NCBI GenBank assembly: GCA_910577735.1
Contig: CAJTOO010000005.1
Location: 121,156 to 185,155 of the forward strand
Origin: an uncultured Lachnospiraceae bacterium
GTDB lineage: Bacteria; Bacillota; Clostridia; Lachnospirales; Lachnospiraceae
Length of the DNA stretch: 64,000 nt
Direction of reading: 5' to 3'
Shown piece by piece: positions 1 through 8,128 of this stretch. The position numbers were made by a program, and so were the translations under genes. The notes below the pieces were generated by a model. It made no database searches, was not told where the DNA came from, and saw only the letters and a list, made by a program, of their open reading frames with translations. How positions within the stretch are numbered: the first letter of the stretch is position 1; each line of letters starts with the position of its first letter.

Positions 1-165
1 CTCCTCGAGATTCCCTTCGCGAACTCGGCTTGTTTAGAGCGTAAGTTTTGAATTTCGATTATTGACTCTTCGAGATTCGCTTCGCGAACTCGGTTCTTAT
101 TAGAATGTAAGCTTTGAATCACGATAATTCACTTCTTGGGATTCGTTTTGCGAACTCGGCTTATT
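1..165 (+). repeat. Array of three ~65-bp hairpin repeats
   Basis: Three imperfect tandem units begin near positions 6, 71 and about 136, with a period of 65-66 bases. Each carries a variant of the core GAGATTCGCTTCGCGAACTC. In the middle copy this forms a five-pair stem (TTCGC / GCGAA) closed by a TTC loop. The CTCCTCGAG lead-in matches the linker of the inverted copies near 40.8 kb, so this is one dispersed family. The array runs to just upstream of the response-regulator gene, and its left part may extend beyond the window. Confidence 0.8.
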
Positions 166-207
166 GGTGTTAAAGTTATAATATATGTTTTAGATGTGAG
201 GGATGTT

Positions 208-993
208 ATGTATAAAGTAGCTATTATTGATGATGAACCTTTAATCGTAGAAGGATTGTGCAGGACAATGCCTTGGGAGAAATGGAACTGTCAGTTGGCA
301 GGCTTCGCCTACAACGGTAAGGAAGGCATGTCTATGATCCAGAAAGAAAGACCTGATATTATCATTTCTGATATCAATATGCCAGAATTAGACGGTCTGA
401 AAATGATTGCCGCCCTGAAATCAGAATTTCCTGATATGCAGCTTATCATTCTGACCGGATACAGGGAATTTGAATATGCCAGAGAAGCAATCTCTCTGGG
501 CGTGGCTCGCTTTCTTTTAAAACCATCCAAAATGAGCGAACTGGAAGAGGCAATGGAGGAAGTGACCAGACGTCTTTCACAGTCTGAGGGGCCTTTCCTG
601 TCGGCGCCCCTCTCCGAAGAAGAGTCCATGGATGAAAACGATAAAGAAATGCCCTATCATACGGAAGCCAACAGCTTTATCGTGAAAAACGCTCTTGCAT
701 ATATCCAGGAAAACTCCCAGGAAAAGCTTCGGCTTATAGACGTAGCCGATCAGGTCTATGTCAGTCAGTGGCACCTGTCCAAACTGCTCAACAAACACAC
801 AGGCAAGACTTTTTCAGAGATTTTAAACAGCGCCCGCATCGACAAAGCCCGGGAACTGCTCAAAGACCCCTCCCTTCGGATATGTGATGTGGCAGAAATA
901 GTAGGTTTTCAGGATCTTGCACATTTCTCCCGGGTATTTAAGAAGATGGAAGGCATGTCTGCCAATGAGTATAGGAACACCAGCAGTAAATAA
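208..993 (+). CDS. AraC-type two-component response regulator (YesN-like)
   Basis: Cytoplasmic DNA-binding response regulator of 261 residues. The N-terminal receiver domain (about 1-120) shows the acidic pair D8/D9, the likely phosphorylated D55 in an ISDINMP context, T83, and K105 in LLKPSK. The C-terminal part (about 165-261) is a double helix-turn-helix of the AraC/XylS type ending in a motif like GFQDLAHFSRVFKK. The ATG at 208 is preferred over an upstream ATG at 136 because GAGGGA lies just before it and the receiver fold starts there. No sensor kinase is adjacent, so the partner may lie upstream of the window or elsewhere. Relatives often control carbohydrate uptake, which would fit nagB next door, but the target is inferred. 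Confidence 0.88.
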   Translation: MYKVAIIDDEPLIVEGLCRTMPWEKWNCQLAGFAYNGKEGMSMIQKERPDIIISDINMPELDGLKMIAALKSEFPDMQLIILTGYREFEYAREAISLGVARFLLKPSKMSELEEAMEEVTRRLSQSEGPFLSAPLSEEESMDENDKEMPYHTEANSFIVKNALAYIQENSQEKLRLIDVADQVYVSQWHLSKLLNKHTGKTFSEILNSARIDKARELLKDPSLRICDVAEIVGFQDLAHFSRVFKKMEGMSANEYRNTSSK

Positions 994-1024
994 AGAAGCA
1001 TTGAAAATGCAGAAATGAGGAAAT

Positions 1025-1744
1025 ATGAAAATATATTGTGCAAAAGATTATGAACAGGCGAGCAGGATTACTGCTAACATCCTTGCTGCCCAGATTATCC
1101 TGAAACCAGATTGTGTGCTGGGACTCGCAACCGGCTCTACCCCAATCGGTGCCTATGAAAATCTTATCAAGCGTTATGAAGCAGGCGATCTTGATTTTTC
1201 ATCAGTACATAGTATCAATCTGGACGAATATCGCGGACTAACACCGTCAAACAGCCAAAGTTATCGTTATTTTATGAACACACATCTGTTTGACCATGTT
1301 AATATTGATAAGAAAAACACTTTTGTTCCTGATGGTCTGGAAGAGGACAAAGAAAAGGCCTGTCAGGACTACGATGAGATCATCCGTTCCCATGGCGGCA
1401 TTGATTTACAGCTTCTGGGGCTTGGCCACAATGGGCATATCGGTTTCAATGAGCCCGGTGATTCCTTCGCCAAGACAACTCACTGTGTCACCCTGGCCGA
1501 AAGCACCGTTGCCGCCAATGCCCGATTCTTTGCCTCTGCTTCCGAAGTACCCAAAGAAGCATATACCATGGGGATACAGTCCATCATGCAGGCAAAGAAG
1601 ATTCTTGTCATGGTCTGCGGGAAAGATAAAAAAAAGATTGTTCAAAAAGCTTTTTACGGTTCCATCACACCACAGGTACCAGCCTCCGTATTACAGCTGC
1701 ATCCTGATGTGATTCTGGTGGGAGATGAAGCCGCACTCATGTAA
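1025..1744 (+). CDS. nagB: Glucosamine-6-phosphate deaminase
   Basis: Converts glucosamine 6-phosphate to fructose 6-phosphate and ammonia, feeding amino sugars into glycolysis. The 239-residue length is normal for the short NagB form of Firmicutes. Visible family signatures are LATGSTP near residue 35 (phosphate binding), NLDEY (catalytic Asp), and LGLGHNGHIGFNEPG with the active-site His. A GAGGAAAT ribosome site precedes the ATG. It starts 31 bases after the response-regulator stop, so the two may be co-transcribed. A rho-independent terminator follows. Confidence 0.95.
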   Translation: MKIYCAKDYEQASRITANILAAQIILKPDCVLGLATGSTPIGAYENLIKRYEAGDLDFSSVHSINLDEYRGLTPSNSQSYRYFMNTHLFDHVNIDKKNTFVPDGLEEDKEKACQDYDEIIRSHGGIDLQLLGLGHNGHIGFNEPGDSFAKTTHCVTLAESTVAANARFFASASEVPKEAYTMGIQSIMQAKKILVMVCGKDKKKIVQKAFYGSITPQVPASVLQLHPDVILVGDEAALM

Positions 1745-1818
1745 GAAACAAAAGCACTTACCGTTGAGGGGAGTAATCATTTAGCAGCCTGCAGAAGGGG
1801 GCGGGCTGCAGCAGTTTA

Positions 1819-1846
1819 AGCGGGTGGAATTCCCGCTTTTTCTTTT
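1819..1846 (+). terminator. Rho-independent terminator after nagB
   Basis: AGCGGG and CCCGCT arms flank a short loop and are followed by TTTTCTTTT. A second GC-rich inverted repeat (GCAGCC / GGCTGC) lies just upstream. Confidence 0.75.
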
Positions 1847-1939
1847 GATTCATTATTCACTTTCATATTTTCTTCCGGGACAACATATAGTATAGTAATG
1901 CACACTCACAGCAAGTCCCAAAAATATAAAAATATATAA

Positions 1940-2364
1940 CCTTTTGCAACTTTAACCGCTGCCTCAGAGGCGGGCAAAAGCGTCGGGGAATTTATCAACA
2001 ATGCAGTTACGGAAATGCCAGGTTTAGAGAATACTGCACCCGCAGCACAAGGCGGAGGCATCATCATCGATGGGAAACCAAGCAATCAGTCCTTCTCTGT
2101 CTCTAAACCCATTTCCGCACAGGTTGAATCTGCCAAAGCCCAGGCTTCTGCTCTAAACGGCACAATCCTGAACGTAGTAGACGTAGACGGCACAGTGTTC
2201 TTTGAGAACGCCTCTGTTAATTTCTATATGCCAGGCGTAACAGGCACTGATAGAATTCAGGTACTGCAATTTGCTGATGGTCAATGGACACCGGTTACCG
2301 TGACAGAAATCAGGGCCTTAACATGACAGACTATGGCGTTTTGGCATTTATCCAAGTATCGTAG
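1940..2364 (+). pseudogene. Remnant of a secreted or surface protein, no start, frameshifted
   Basis: An open frame runs from about 1940 (after an in-frame TAA at 1937) to 2328. It encodes a Thr/Ala/Ser-rich segment ending in FADGQWTPVTVTEI. No upstream start codon with a ribosome site is visible; the first in-frame ATG (2015) is internal and lacks one. After a stop at 2326 the coding sense appears to continue one frame over as MTDYGVLAFIQVS up to TAG at 2362. This suggests a single-base indel near 2315. The composition resembles a C-terminal beta-rich domain of a cell-surface protein, but the family is not recognised. With both ends damaged it is probably a decayed gene fragment. Confidence 0.5.
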
Positions 2365-2438
2365 AGTTTTTATATCTTAAGAAGCAGCATTAAAAATGTG
2401 AATGTGCAAAAATTTTAAGAAATACGCATCACCTCTTG

Positions 2439-2448
2439 CCCCCCCCCC
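2439..2448 (+). repeat. Ten-base poly-C tract upstream of flagellin
   Basis: An uninterrupted run of ten cytosines in the otherwise AT-rich 320-base region between the pseudogene and the flagellin gene. Such tracts can slip during replication. It lies about 80 bases upstream of the predicted SigD promoter, so any effect on expression is speculative. Confidence 0.6.
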
Positions 2449-2527
2449 TGAAAAAATGTTATAGTATTTGATACATAATCCAAATGGTATTTCAGTTAAA
2501 AATGTCGGGGTTTTCCTCTTGCAAAGC

Positions 2528-2555
2528 TAAGGTAAATGCAATATTTTGCCGATAT
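2528..2555 (+). promoter_or_regulatory. SigD (sigma-28) flagellar promoter
   Basis: GCCGATAT at 2548-2555 is an exact match to the SigD -10 consensus. A TAAG element at 2528-2531 (consensus TAAA) lies 16 bases upstream. An ATG-proximal leader of about 125 bases with a GGAGGG ribosome site follows. The rest of 2365-2686 shows no gene. Confidence 0.75.
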
Positions 2556-2686
2556 ATAACAAAATATATGTTTAGGAACTATCTCTTATATCCAGAGTAA
2601 AAATAAATCAACCTATCATTTGACGTTTTGCCAAAACTAGTTTTACTATCTTTTAGCTGCATGGAGGCAGGATTTCGGAGGGCAGG

Positions 2687-4555
2687 ATGCTTTCAGTAAA
2701 AACAAATATGTTGGCATTAAACGCCAACCGACAATTAGGTCTTACAACTAAAAAGAATGCTAAAAATGCAGAGCGATTATCTTCCGGCTACCGCATCAAC
2801 AGAGCAGCTGATGATGCTGCCGGTCTGTCCGTTTCCGAAAAAATGCGCAGACAGATACGCGGACTTACACAGGCTTCCTTGAATGCCCAAGACGGTATCT
2901 CCATGGTACAGATTGGGGAAGGCGCTTTAAATGAAGTACATGATATGCTCCATCGTGCCAATGAACTTGCTGTAAAAGCAGCAACCGGCACTCTGCAGGA
3001 TGTGGACCGCGCCATGATCGATATGGAAATCCAGCAGCTCAAGGCTGAGATTGACAGGACTGCGCGAAATACTACATTTAACGAAATCAACCTTTTCCCT
3101 GAAAATGGACGTTCTCCTTTGTCTGAGGGATTCATGGAGACAAAGTCCTATGATATTACTTATAATCTGAAAGATGGTTCCCTTATGATCAATGGCGCAG
3201 CAGCCGGCCCTGGTGTGAACGGTGCGGGGCGTGCAGGCGTCAATGCCGTCTCCAGCGGCAATGTTCTGGCAGATACCATAGCCAACGAATTGGTGCCCAA
3301 TGCCATCAAACAGATTTTTGATACCTTTACACCCTTAAAAGATAATGTGGGAACTGATACCATCAAGATGTCTCTTGATGTGTCTTATATTGACGGCAAG
3401 GATCGTACCCTGGCTTATGCTTCTTTCCGATACAGCTATGGCGGCGGCAGGCCGTATAGCATGGGAATCCGGGTGGATTCTGCAGACTTCAGCAACGCGG
3501 ATGCAGAAGGCACAGGACCCCGGGCAGAAGCCTTAAAATCTACCATCGCCCATGAGCTCATGCACTCCGTGATGCAGTATACCCTGACAGATGGTATGAG
3601 CGGACGGTATGGCGATAAATATCCCAGCTGGTTCACAGAAGGAACCGCACAGCTGGCTGGCGGCGGCTTTACCACTGGTTGGAATGACACACTTACCTAT
3701 TATGCAAATTATCTGGCTGATGCAGATGATACCAGCCAGGATGCCAATATTGCCAGCTATCTCAAGAAATTTACCATGAACGGCAGACCCTATGGACATG
3801 GGTATCTGGGTTGTGCCTATCTTGGGTATCTTGCAAATGGCGGCGGTGCAGTGACAGATACTAATATTTCTGCAGGCATGAATAAAATTTTTACAGATCT
3901 TCTAAATGGTAAAACTTTGGAAAGTGCCATACAGGACAATACCGGTATCAGTACAGCGCAGCTCAACAGTATGTTTAAAAACGGCGATGCTAACCTCACA
4001 GAATTTGTCCGCAGATTATCCTATGCATCGAAAGACGGTGCCGGATCTATGATTGCCGGCGGGCTTAATGTGGGCGGTTCCTCACTCCTTGGCACCAACG
4101 CTATTTTTAATCAGCCTTTCCAAATCGATCCCTTTAAGGTCACTGTCGATTTAAGCGGCCCTTCCATTATAGGTTTGCAGGTAGGCGCTGAACCGGGGCA
4201 GCATATAGAATTTGATCTGTTTCAAATGAGTTCCAAAGCTCTTGGGTTGGAAGATTTAAATGTAAAGACCACCGATGATGCCGATCTCGCCATCGACCAG
4301 CTTAAATTTGCCATTGGATGTGTCAGCAACGTGAGAAGTTATTACGGCGCCATACAGAATCGTCTGGATCATACGATAAATAATCTGAACAATATTGTGG
4401 AGAATACTACTGCCGCCGAATCCCGTATCCGAGACACAGACATTGCAAAAGAAATGGTAGAATACTCCAACAACCAGATACTGATGCAGGCAGGTACATC
4501 CATGCTGGCCCAGGCAAACCAGCATTCACAATTAATCTTAAGCCTTCTGGGATGA
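2687..4555 (+). CDS. Flagellin with inserted zinc metallopeptidase domain (flagellinolysin type)
   Basis: Flagellar filament protein of 622 residues, against roughly 270-300 for a plain clostridial flagellin. The conserved N-terminal D0/D1 region (1 to about 143) and C-terminal D1/D0 region (about 515-622, ending ANQHSQLILSLLG) are intact. The variable middle is replaced by a domain of about 330 residues with HELMH at 289-293 and a downstream Glu at 318 in WFTEGTAQ. This HExxH plus Glu arrangement is a gluzincin-type zinc site. It matches the known flagellinolysin family, whose members assemble into proteolytic filaments. A SigD promoter and a good GGAGG site precede it. All three putative zinc ligands and the catalytic Glu290 are present, so activity is expected but not shown. 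The substrate is unknown. Confidence 0.92.
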   Translation: MLSVKTNMLALNANRQLGLTTKKNAKNAERLSSGYRINRAADDAAGLSVSEKMRRQIRGLTQASLNAQDGISMVQIGEGALNEVHDMLHRANELAVKAATGTLQDVDRAMIDMEIQQLKAEIDRTARNTTFNEINLFPENGRSPLSEGFMETKSYDITYNLKDGSLMINGAAAGPGVNGAGRAGVNAVSSGNVLADTIANELVPNAIKQIFDTFTPLKDNVGTDTIKMSLDVSYIDGKDRTLAYASFRYSYGGGRPYSMGIRVDSADFSNADAEGTGPRAEALKSTIAHELMHSVMQYTLTDGMSGRYGDKYPSWFTEGTAQLAGGGFTTGWNDTLTYYANYLADADDTSQDANIASYLKKFTMNGRPYGHGYLGCAYLGYLANGGGAVTDTNISAGMNKIFTDLLNGKTLESAIQDNTGISTAQLNSMFKNGDANLTEFVRRLSYASKDGAGSMIAGGLNVGGSSLLGTNAIFNQPFQIDPFKVTVDLSGPSIIGLQVGAEPGQHIEFDLFQMSSKALGLEDLNVKTTDDADLAIDQLKFAIGCVSNVRSYYGAIQNRLDHTINNLNNIVENTTAAESRIRDTDIAKEMVEYSNNQILMQAGTSMLAQANQHSQLILSLLG

Positions 4556-4579
4556 TGGCGTTGAGAGGAGTTATGCCAA

Positions 4580-4963
4580 ATGGGTGAAATCATGAGGATT
4601 CACTGCAATGCGTGCCAGAAAGAATGGCAATGTATGACCGGTTGCGGACTACGGCATGGCAGAAAAGAACATATCATCGCTGCTTTTGGGGAAGCAGAAC
4701 AGATACCGGTCTCTGAATGGCTGGCAAAAAGCCAGATTCCACTATATGATTTCCAGTATCAAACAGCCTCCTGTCCCTTATGTAAGGAGCTGGTAAGCGT
4801 TCCTGTCTTAAGAGGTATTGAGGATGAAGAAGTCTTTGTAGGAGCCTGTCCTGTCTGTGGCAATCTACCACAGATGCCATCATCAGAAGACGTTGCAGAC
4901 ATTGCCTGTCCGGCCTGTGGTGATATAGCGCTTGAAGCAGAAGAAATCGGGCATTGGGACTAA
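4580..4963 (+). CDS. Small multi-CxxC zinc-ribbon-like protein
   Basis: Unrecognised protein of 127 residues with several Cys pairs: CNAC near the N-terminus, then CPLC, CPVC and CPAC. The spacing suggests two or more zinc ribbons. No membrane segment or signal peptide is seen, so it is probably cytoplasmic. GGAG sits nine bases before the ATG at 4580; an in-frame ATG at 4592 is an alternative start. It begins 24 bases after the flagellin stop with no terminator between, so it is probably co-transcribed with flagellin. A strong terminator overlaps its stop codon. Confidence 0.75.
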   Translation: MGEIMRIHCNACQKEWQCMTGCGLRHGRKEHIIAAFGEAEQIPVSEWLAKSQIPLYDFQYQTASCPLCKELVSVPVLRGIEDEEVFVGACPVCGNLPQMPSSEDVADIACPACGDIALEAEEIGHWD

Positions 4964-4985
4964 ACTCCCAATGCTCTTTTTATTT
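4951..4985 (+). terminator. Rho-independent terminator overlapping stop codon
   Basis: GCATTGGGA and TCCCAATGC form a nine-pair stem around the TAA of the zinc-ribbon gene, followed by TCTTTTTATTT. Confidence 0.85.
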
Positions 4986-5026
4986 ACCATAAGGATGTCT
5001 GCCCAAGCCTGTCACCCGCTGTGTGT

Positions 5027-5833
5027 TTATTGGGGCTGTTTCCCAATATAGGCTAAGATGCCTCCATCTACATATAATACATGTCCATTCACAAAATCAG
5101 ACGCCTCCGAAGCCAAGAACACTGCCGGCCCCTGCAGGTCTTCCGTCACACCCCAGCGTGCAGCCGGTGTCTTGGCAATGATAAACTGATCAAACGGATG
5201 TCTGCTGCCATCAGGCTGCACTTCCCTAAGCGGTGCGGTCTGCGGCGTTGCGATATAACCCGGCCCAATACCATTACACTGAATATTATACTCGCCATAC
5301 TCAGAAGCAATATTCCTTGTCAGCATTTTCAATCCGCCCTTGGCAGCCGCATAAGCAGATACTGTCTCACGTCCCAGTTCACTCATCATGGAACAAATAT
5401 TGATAATCTTTCCATGCCCCTTTTTCATCATCCCTGGAATCACTGCCTTCGATACAATAAACGGTGCATTCAAATCCACATCGATCACCTGCCTGAACTC
5501 CTGGGCTGTCATCTCGCACATGGGAATCCGTTTGATGATGCCTGCATTATTGACAAGAATATCTATGGTGCCCACTTCTTTCTCAATCTGCGCTACCATG
5601 TCCTGTACCTGTTCTTCATTGGTTACATCGCATACATACCCGTAAGCCTTGATCCCTTTCTCTTCATAAGCTGTCAGACCCTTGTCCACCAATTCCTGCT
5701 TGATATCGTTAAATACAATCGTCGCTCCAGCCTCAGCGTAGGCACTGGCAATGGCAAACCCAATGCCGTAAGAAGCGCCCGTTATCAATGCAATCTTTCC
5801 ATCCAATGAAAATTTCTTCATAAAATCACTCAT
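5027..5833 (-). CDS. kduD: SDR-family 2-deoxy-D-gluconate 3-dehydrogenase / gluconate 5-dehydrogenase
   Basis: NAD(P)-dependent short-chain dehydrogenase of 268 residues. It shows the Rossmann motif TGASYGIG, the NNAG motif, and the catalytic Ser with Y-x-x-x-K (SAYAAAKGG). Close relatives are variously named gluconate 5-dehydrogenase or KduD. Its position 84 bases downstream of kduI favours the uronate route, reducing or oxidising 2-keto-3-deoxygluconate intermediates from unsaturated uronates. GGATGGAG lies ten bases before the ATG at 5833. Substrate choice between the two activities cannot be settled from sequence. Confidence 0.85.
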   Translation of the reverse strand: MSDFMKKFSLDGKIALITGASYGIGFAIASAYAEAGATIVFNDIKQELVDKGLTAYEEKGIKAYGYVCDVTNEEQVQDMVAQIEKEVGTIDILVNNAGIIKRIPMCEMTAQEFRQVIDVDLNAPFIVSKAVIPGMMKKGHGKIINICSMMSELGRETVSAYAAAKGGLKMLTRNIASEYGEYNIQCNGIGPGYIATPQTAPLREVQPDGSRHPFDQFIIAKTPAARWGVTEDLQGPAVFLASEASDFVNGHVLYVDGGILAYIGKQPQ

Positions 5834-5917
5834 ATTATTTTCTCCATCCCGAAACGATTATGTACCCGGCACCGCTTCCTATCTCCTTTTTACTCTGGGC
5901 CATTTCCCTGAATCCTC

Positions 5918-6781
5918 TTACCGCAAATCTTTCATCGCCACAGCATCCATGTCATCGAAGGCCTGGTTTTCACCAACCATTCCCCAGATAAAAGTATAAG
6001 CCTGAGAGCCGCTTCCCGCATGAATGGACCAACTTGGTGAGATTACCGCCTCCTCATTTCTCATAATGATATGTCTTGTCTCATCCGGCTCTCCCATGTA
6101 ATGCATCACAAATGCATCTTCAGGCATCTCAAAGTAAAGATACACCTCCATACGTCTGTCATGGGTATGGCATGGCATCGTATTCCACACACTGCCGGGC
6201 GCAAGCTTCGTCATACCCATAACAAGCTGACAGCTCTCCACCTGTCCGGGCAGGATATACTTACAGATAACTCTGTGATTAGACTCCTCCAACGAACCCA
6301 ATTCCACCTTATTTTCATCTTTTACAATAACAATGCCCTCGCCCGGTTCACCTTCCGGTTTGATCAATATGGTGGGATAAGCTTTGTGGGCCGGCGCACT
6401 GTTGATATAAAATTTGGCAGGATCGGAACCGTCTTTACTGCTAAAGGAGATGTCCCTTGCTCCCATGCCAATATACATGCCATCTTTATAGGCAAGTTCA
6501 TACTGCTTTCCGTCGATGGTGATCACTCCTGCCCCTCCGACATTGATCACGCCCATTTCTCTTCTCTGAAGGAAATACTCTGCCCGCAGCTCATCCCCCG
6601 CTGTTAATACCAATGTCTTTGACGCCGGTGTTGCCGCACCTGTGATGATTCGGTCAACATGACTGTACACCAGCTTAATCTCATCCGGCATGAACAGCTC
6701 CTGAATCAGAAATTCCTCCCGCAGCCGTTGTGTAGTATAAAACTTTACATCTTTCGGTGAAACCGCTGTCCTTAGTTCCAT
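5918..6781 (-). CDS. kduI: 5-dehydro-4-deoxy-D-glucuronate isomerase
   Basis: Isomerises 5-keto-4-deoxyuronate to 2,5-diketo-3-deoxygluconate in pectin or glycosaminoglycan breakdown. It is a cupin-fold zinc enzyme. The metal-binding cluster is visible as PCHTHDRRMEVY with a later His in SIHAGSGS. The start at 6781 (MELRTAVSP) gives 287 residues, close to the usual 278, and AGGAAG lies seven bases before it. An upstream in-frame ATG would add 12 poorly conserved residues. It lies between ddl and kduD in the same direction. Confidence 0.93.
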   Translation of the reverse strand: MELRTAVSPKDVKFYTTQRLREEFLIQELFMPDEIKLVYSHVDRIITGAATPASKTLVLTAGDELRAEYFLQRREMGVINVGGAGVITIDGKQYELAYKDGMYIGMGARDISFSSKDGSDPAKFYINSAPAHKAYPTILIKPEGEPGEGIVIVKDENKVELGSLEESNHRVICKYILPGQVESCQLVMGMTKLAPGSVWNTMPCHTHDRRMEVYLYFEMPEDAFVMHYMGEPDETRHIIMRNEEAVISPSWSIHAGSGSQAYTFIWGMVGENQAFDDMDAVAMKDLR

Positions 6782-6838
6782 AAATCGCTTCCTCTCTTTC
6801 ATGTATTTTATCTGCATGGCATACCGCCATATATTCCA

Positions 6839-8020
6839 TTACTTCTTTACACCTTTCGTTCCTGACAGATTAGCACTCTGCAGAATATTACTCTCAAAAG
6901 ATGTCATCATATTCTTTTCTTCCCGCTCTCTCTTAAGCGCAAGCTTTACCATATCATCCAAGAGCTCCGCATAAGGTTTGCCTAGAGCTTCCCAAAGGTA
7001 AAAAGCCAGAGAACCCGGAATGGGATTAATCTCATTGACATATACCTGATCCGTATCCTTATCAATCATAAAGTCGATTCTGGACACACCATTACAGTTA
7101 AGCACCTGGAAGGTCCTCACCGCCAGCCGGCGGATTTCGTCCCGTCTACCGGCTGTCAAATCAGCCGGCAGTTCTCTTCTGGCTGTTCTCATTCCCTCAG
7201 AACCACTTTTACCGCCTGCCATATACTTATCTTCATAGCTCAAAATCTCATCACTGGAAACAGGCTCCTCACACTCAGACGCCTCTGCCTCTTCATAATC
7301 ACCCAGCACAGCACAATTAATTTCCCGCAGATTCATGATGGCGCGCTCCACCAATACTTTGGCACCAAAAGTAAATGCATACTCAAGCGCCTCCAGAAGC
7401 TGATCCTGATCCTTGGCCACTTTAATGCCCACACTGGATCCCAGATTAACCGGCTTCACGATGACTGGATAAGCAATCCTGTTCTCCACTTTATGCAATG
7501 CTGTTGTCTCATCCATCTGGTATTCCCTGATATTTAAGGTCACACAGTCAAGCACCGGTATGTCATTGTCTTTTAACACAGTCTTCATCACATACTTATC
7601 CATCGTCACAGCCGAGGCCATCACGTCACAACCTGCAAACGGAATATTATAATGACGTAAAAATCCCTGTAAGCAGCCATCTTCCACATTCGCACCATGT
7701 ACTACCGGAAATGCAACATCAATCTGCGCCACTACCGAATTACCAAACTTCTTCGCCGGATACTGAATCAATTCTACCTTTCCCTGCTCACACATGAAAA
7801 ATACCCTGGTGCTCTTTTTAAGCAGTTCCGGAATGTTTTTATAATTAGCAATATCACTGACTGCTTCCCCTGTGTAAAGTTCATTATCCTTGGTAATATA
7901 AATAGCTATCGGTTCATATTTATCTTTGTCAAAGGCGTTATACGCCTGCAGACCGGAAATCACCGACACCTCATGTTCCACACTCTTACCGCCAAAAAAT
8001 ACACCTACTCTGATCTTCAT
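6839..8020 (-). CDS. ddl: D-alanine--D-alanine ligase
   Basis: ATP-grasp enzyme of 393 residues that joins two D-alanines for peptidoglycan precursors. Motifs seen are FGGKSVEHEVS at the N-terminus, VKPVNLGSSVGI in the ATP-grasp domain, and INPIPGSLAFY near the metal site. It is about 30-40 residues longer than typical Ddl. Some of the excess is an acidic insert (EEAEASECEE region) before the ILSYEDKYM segment, and some is a C-terminal tail. It follows the MurF-like gene by 108 bases on the same strand, which fits, because MurF uses the dipeptide Ddl makes. Confidence 0.93.
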   Translation of the reverse strand: MKIRVGVFFGGKSVEHEVSVISGLQAYNAFDKDKYEPIAIYITKDNELYTGEAVSDIANYKNIPELLKKSTRVFFMCEQGKVELIQYPAKKFGNSVVAQIDVAFPVVHGANVEDGCLQGFLRHYNIPFAGCDVMASAVTMDKYVMKTVLKDNDIPVLDCVTLNIREYQMDETTALHKVENRIAYPVIVKPVNLGSSVGIKVAKDQDQLLEALEYAFTFGAKVLVERAIMNLREINCAVLGDYEEAEASECEEPVSSDEILSYEDKYMAGGKSGSEGMRTARRELPADLTAGRRDEIRRLAVRTFQVLNCNGVSRIDFMIDKDTDQVYVNEINPIPGSLAFYLWEALGKPYAELLDDMVKLALKREREEKNMMTSFESNILQSANLSGTKGVKK

Positions 8021-8128
8021 GTTTTCCTCATTTCTGCGCTGTACTCTACGGTGAATCTGATTCGTGCCAGGCAGCGCGTAGACACAAATCCTGCAGCTCC
8101 AAACTGCATGTAACTCTTTTTGCCGTTC

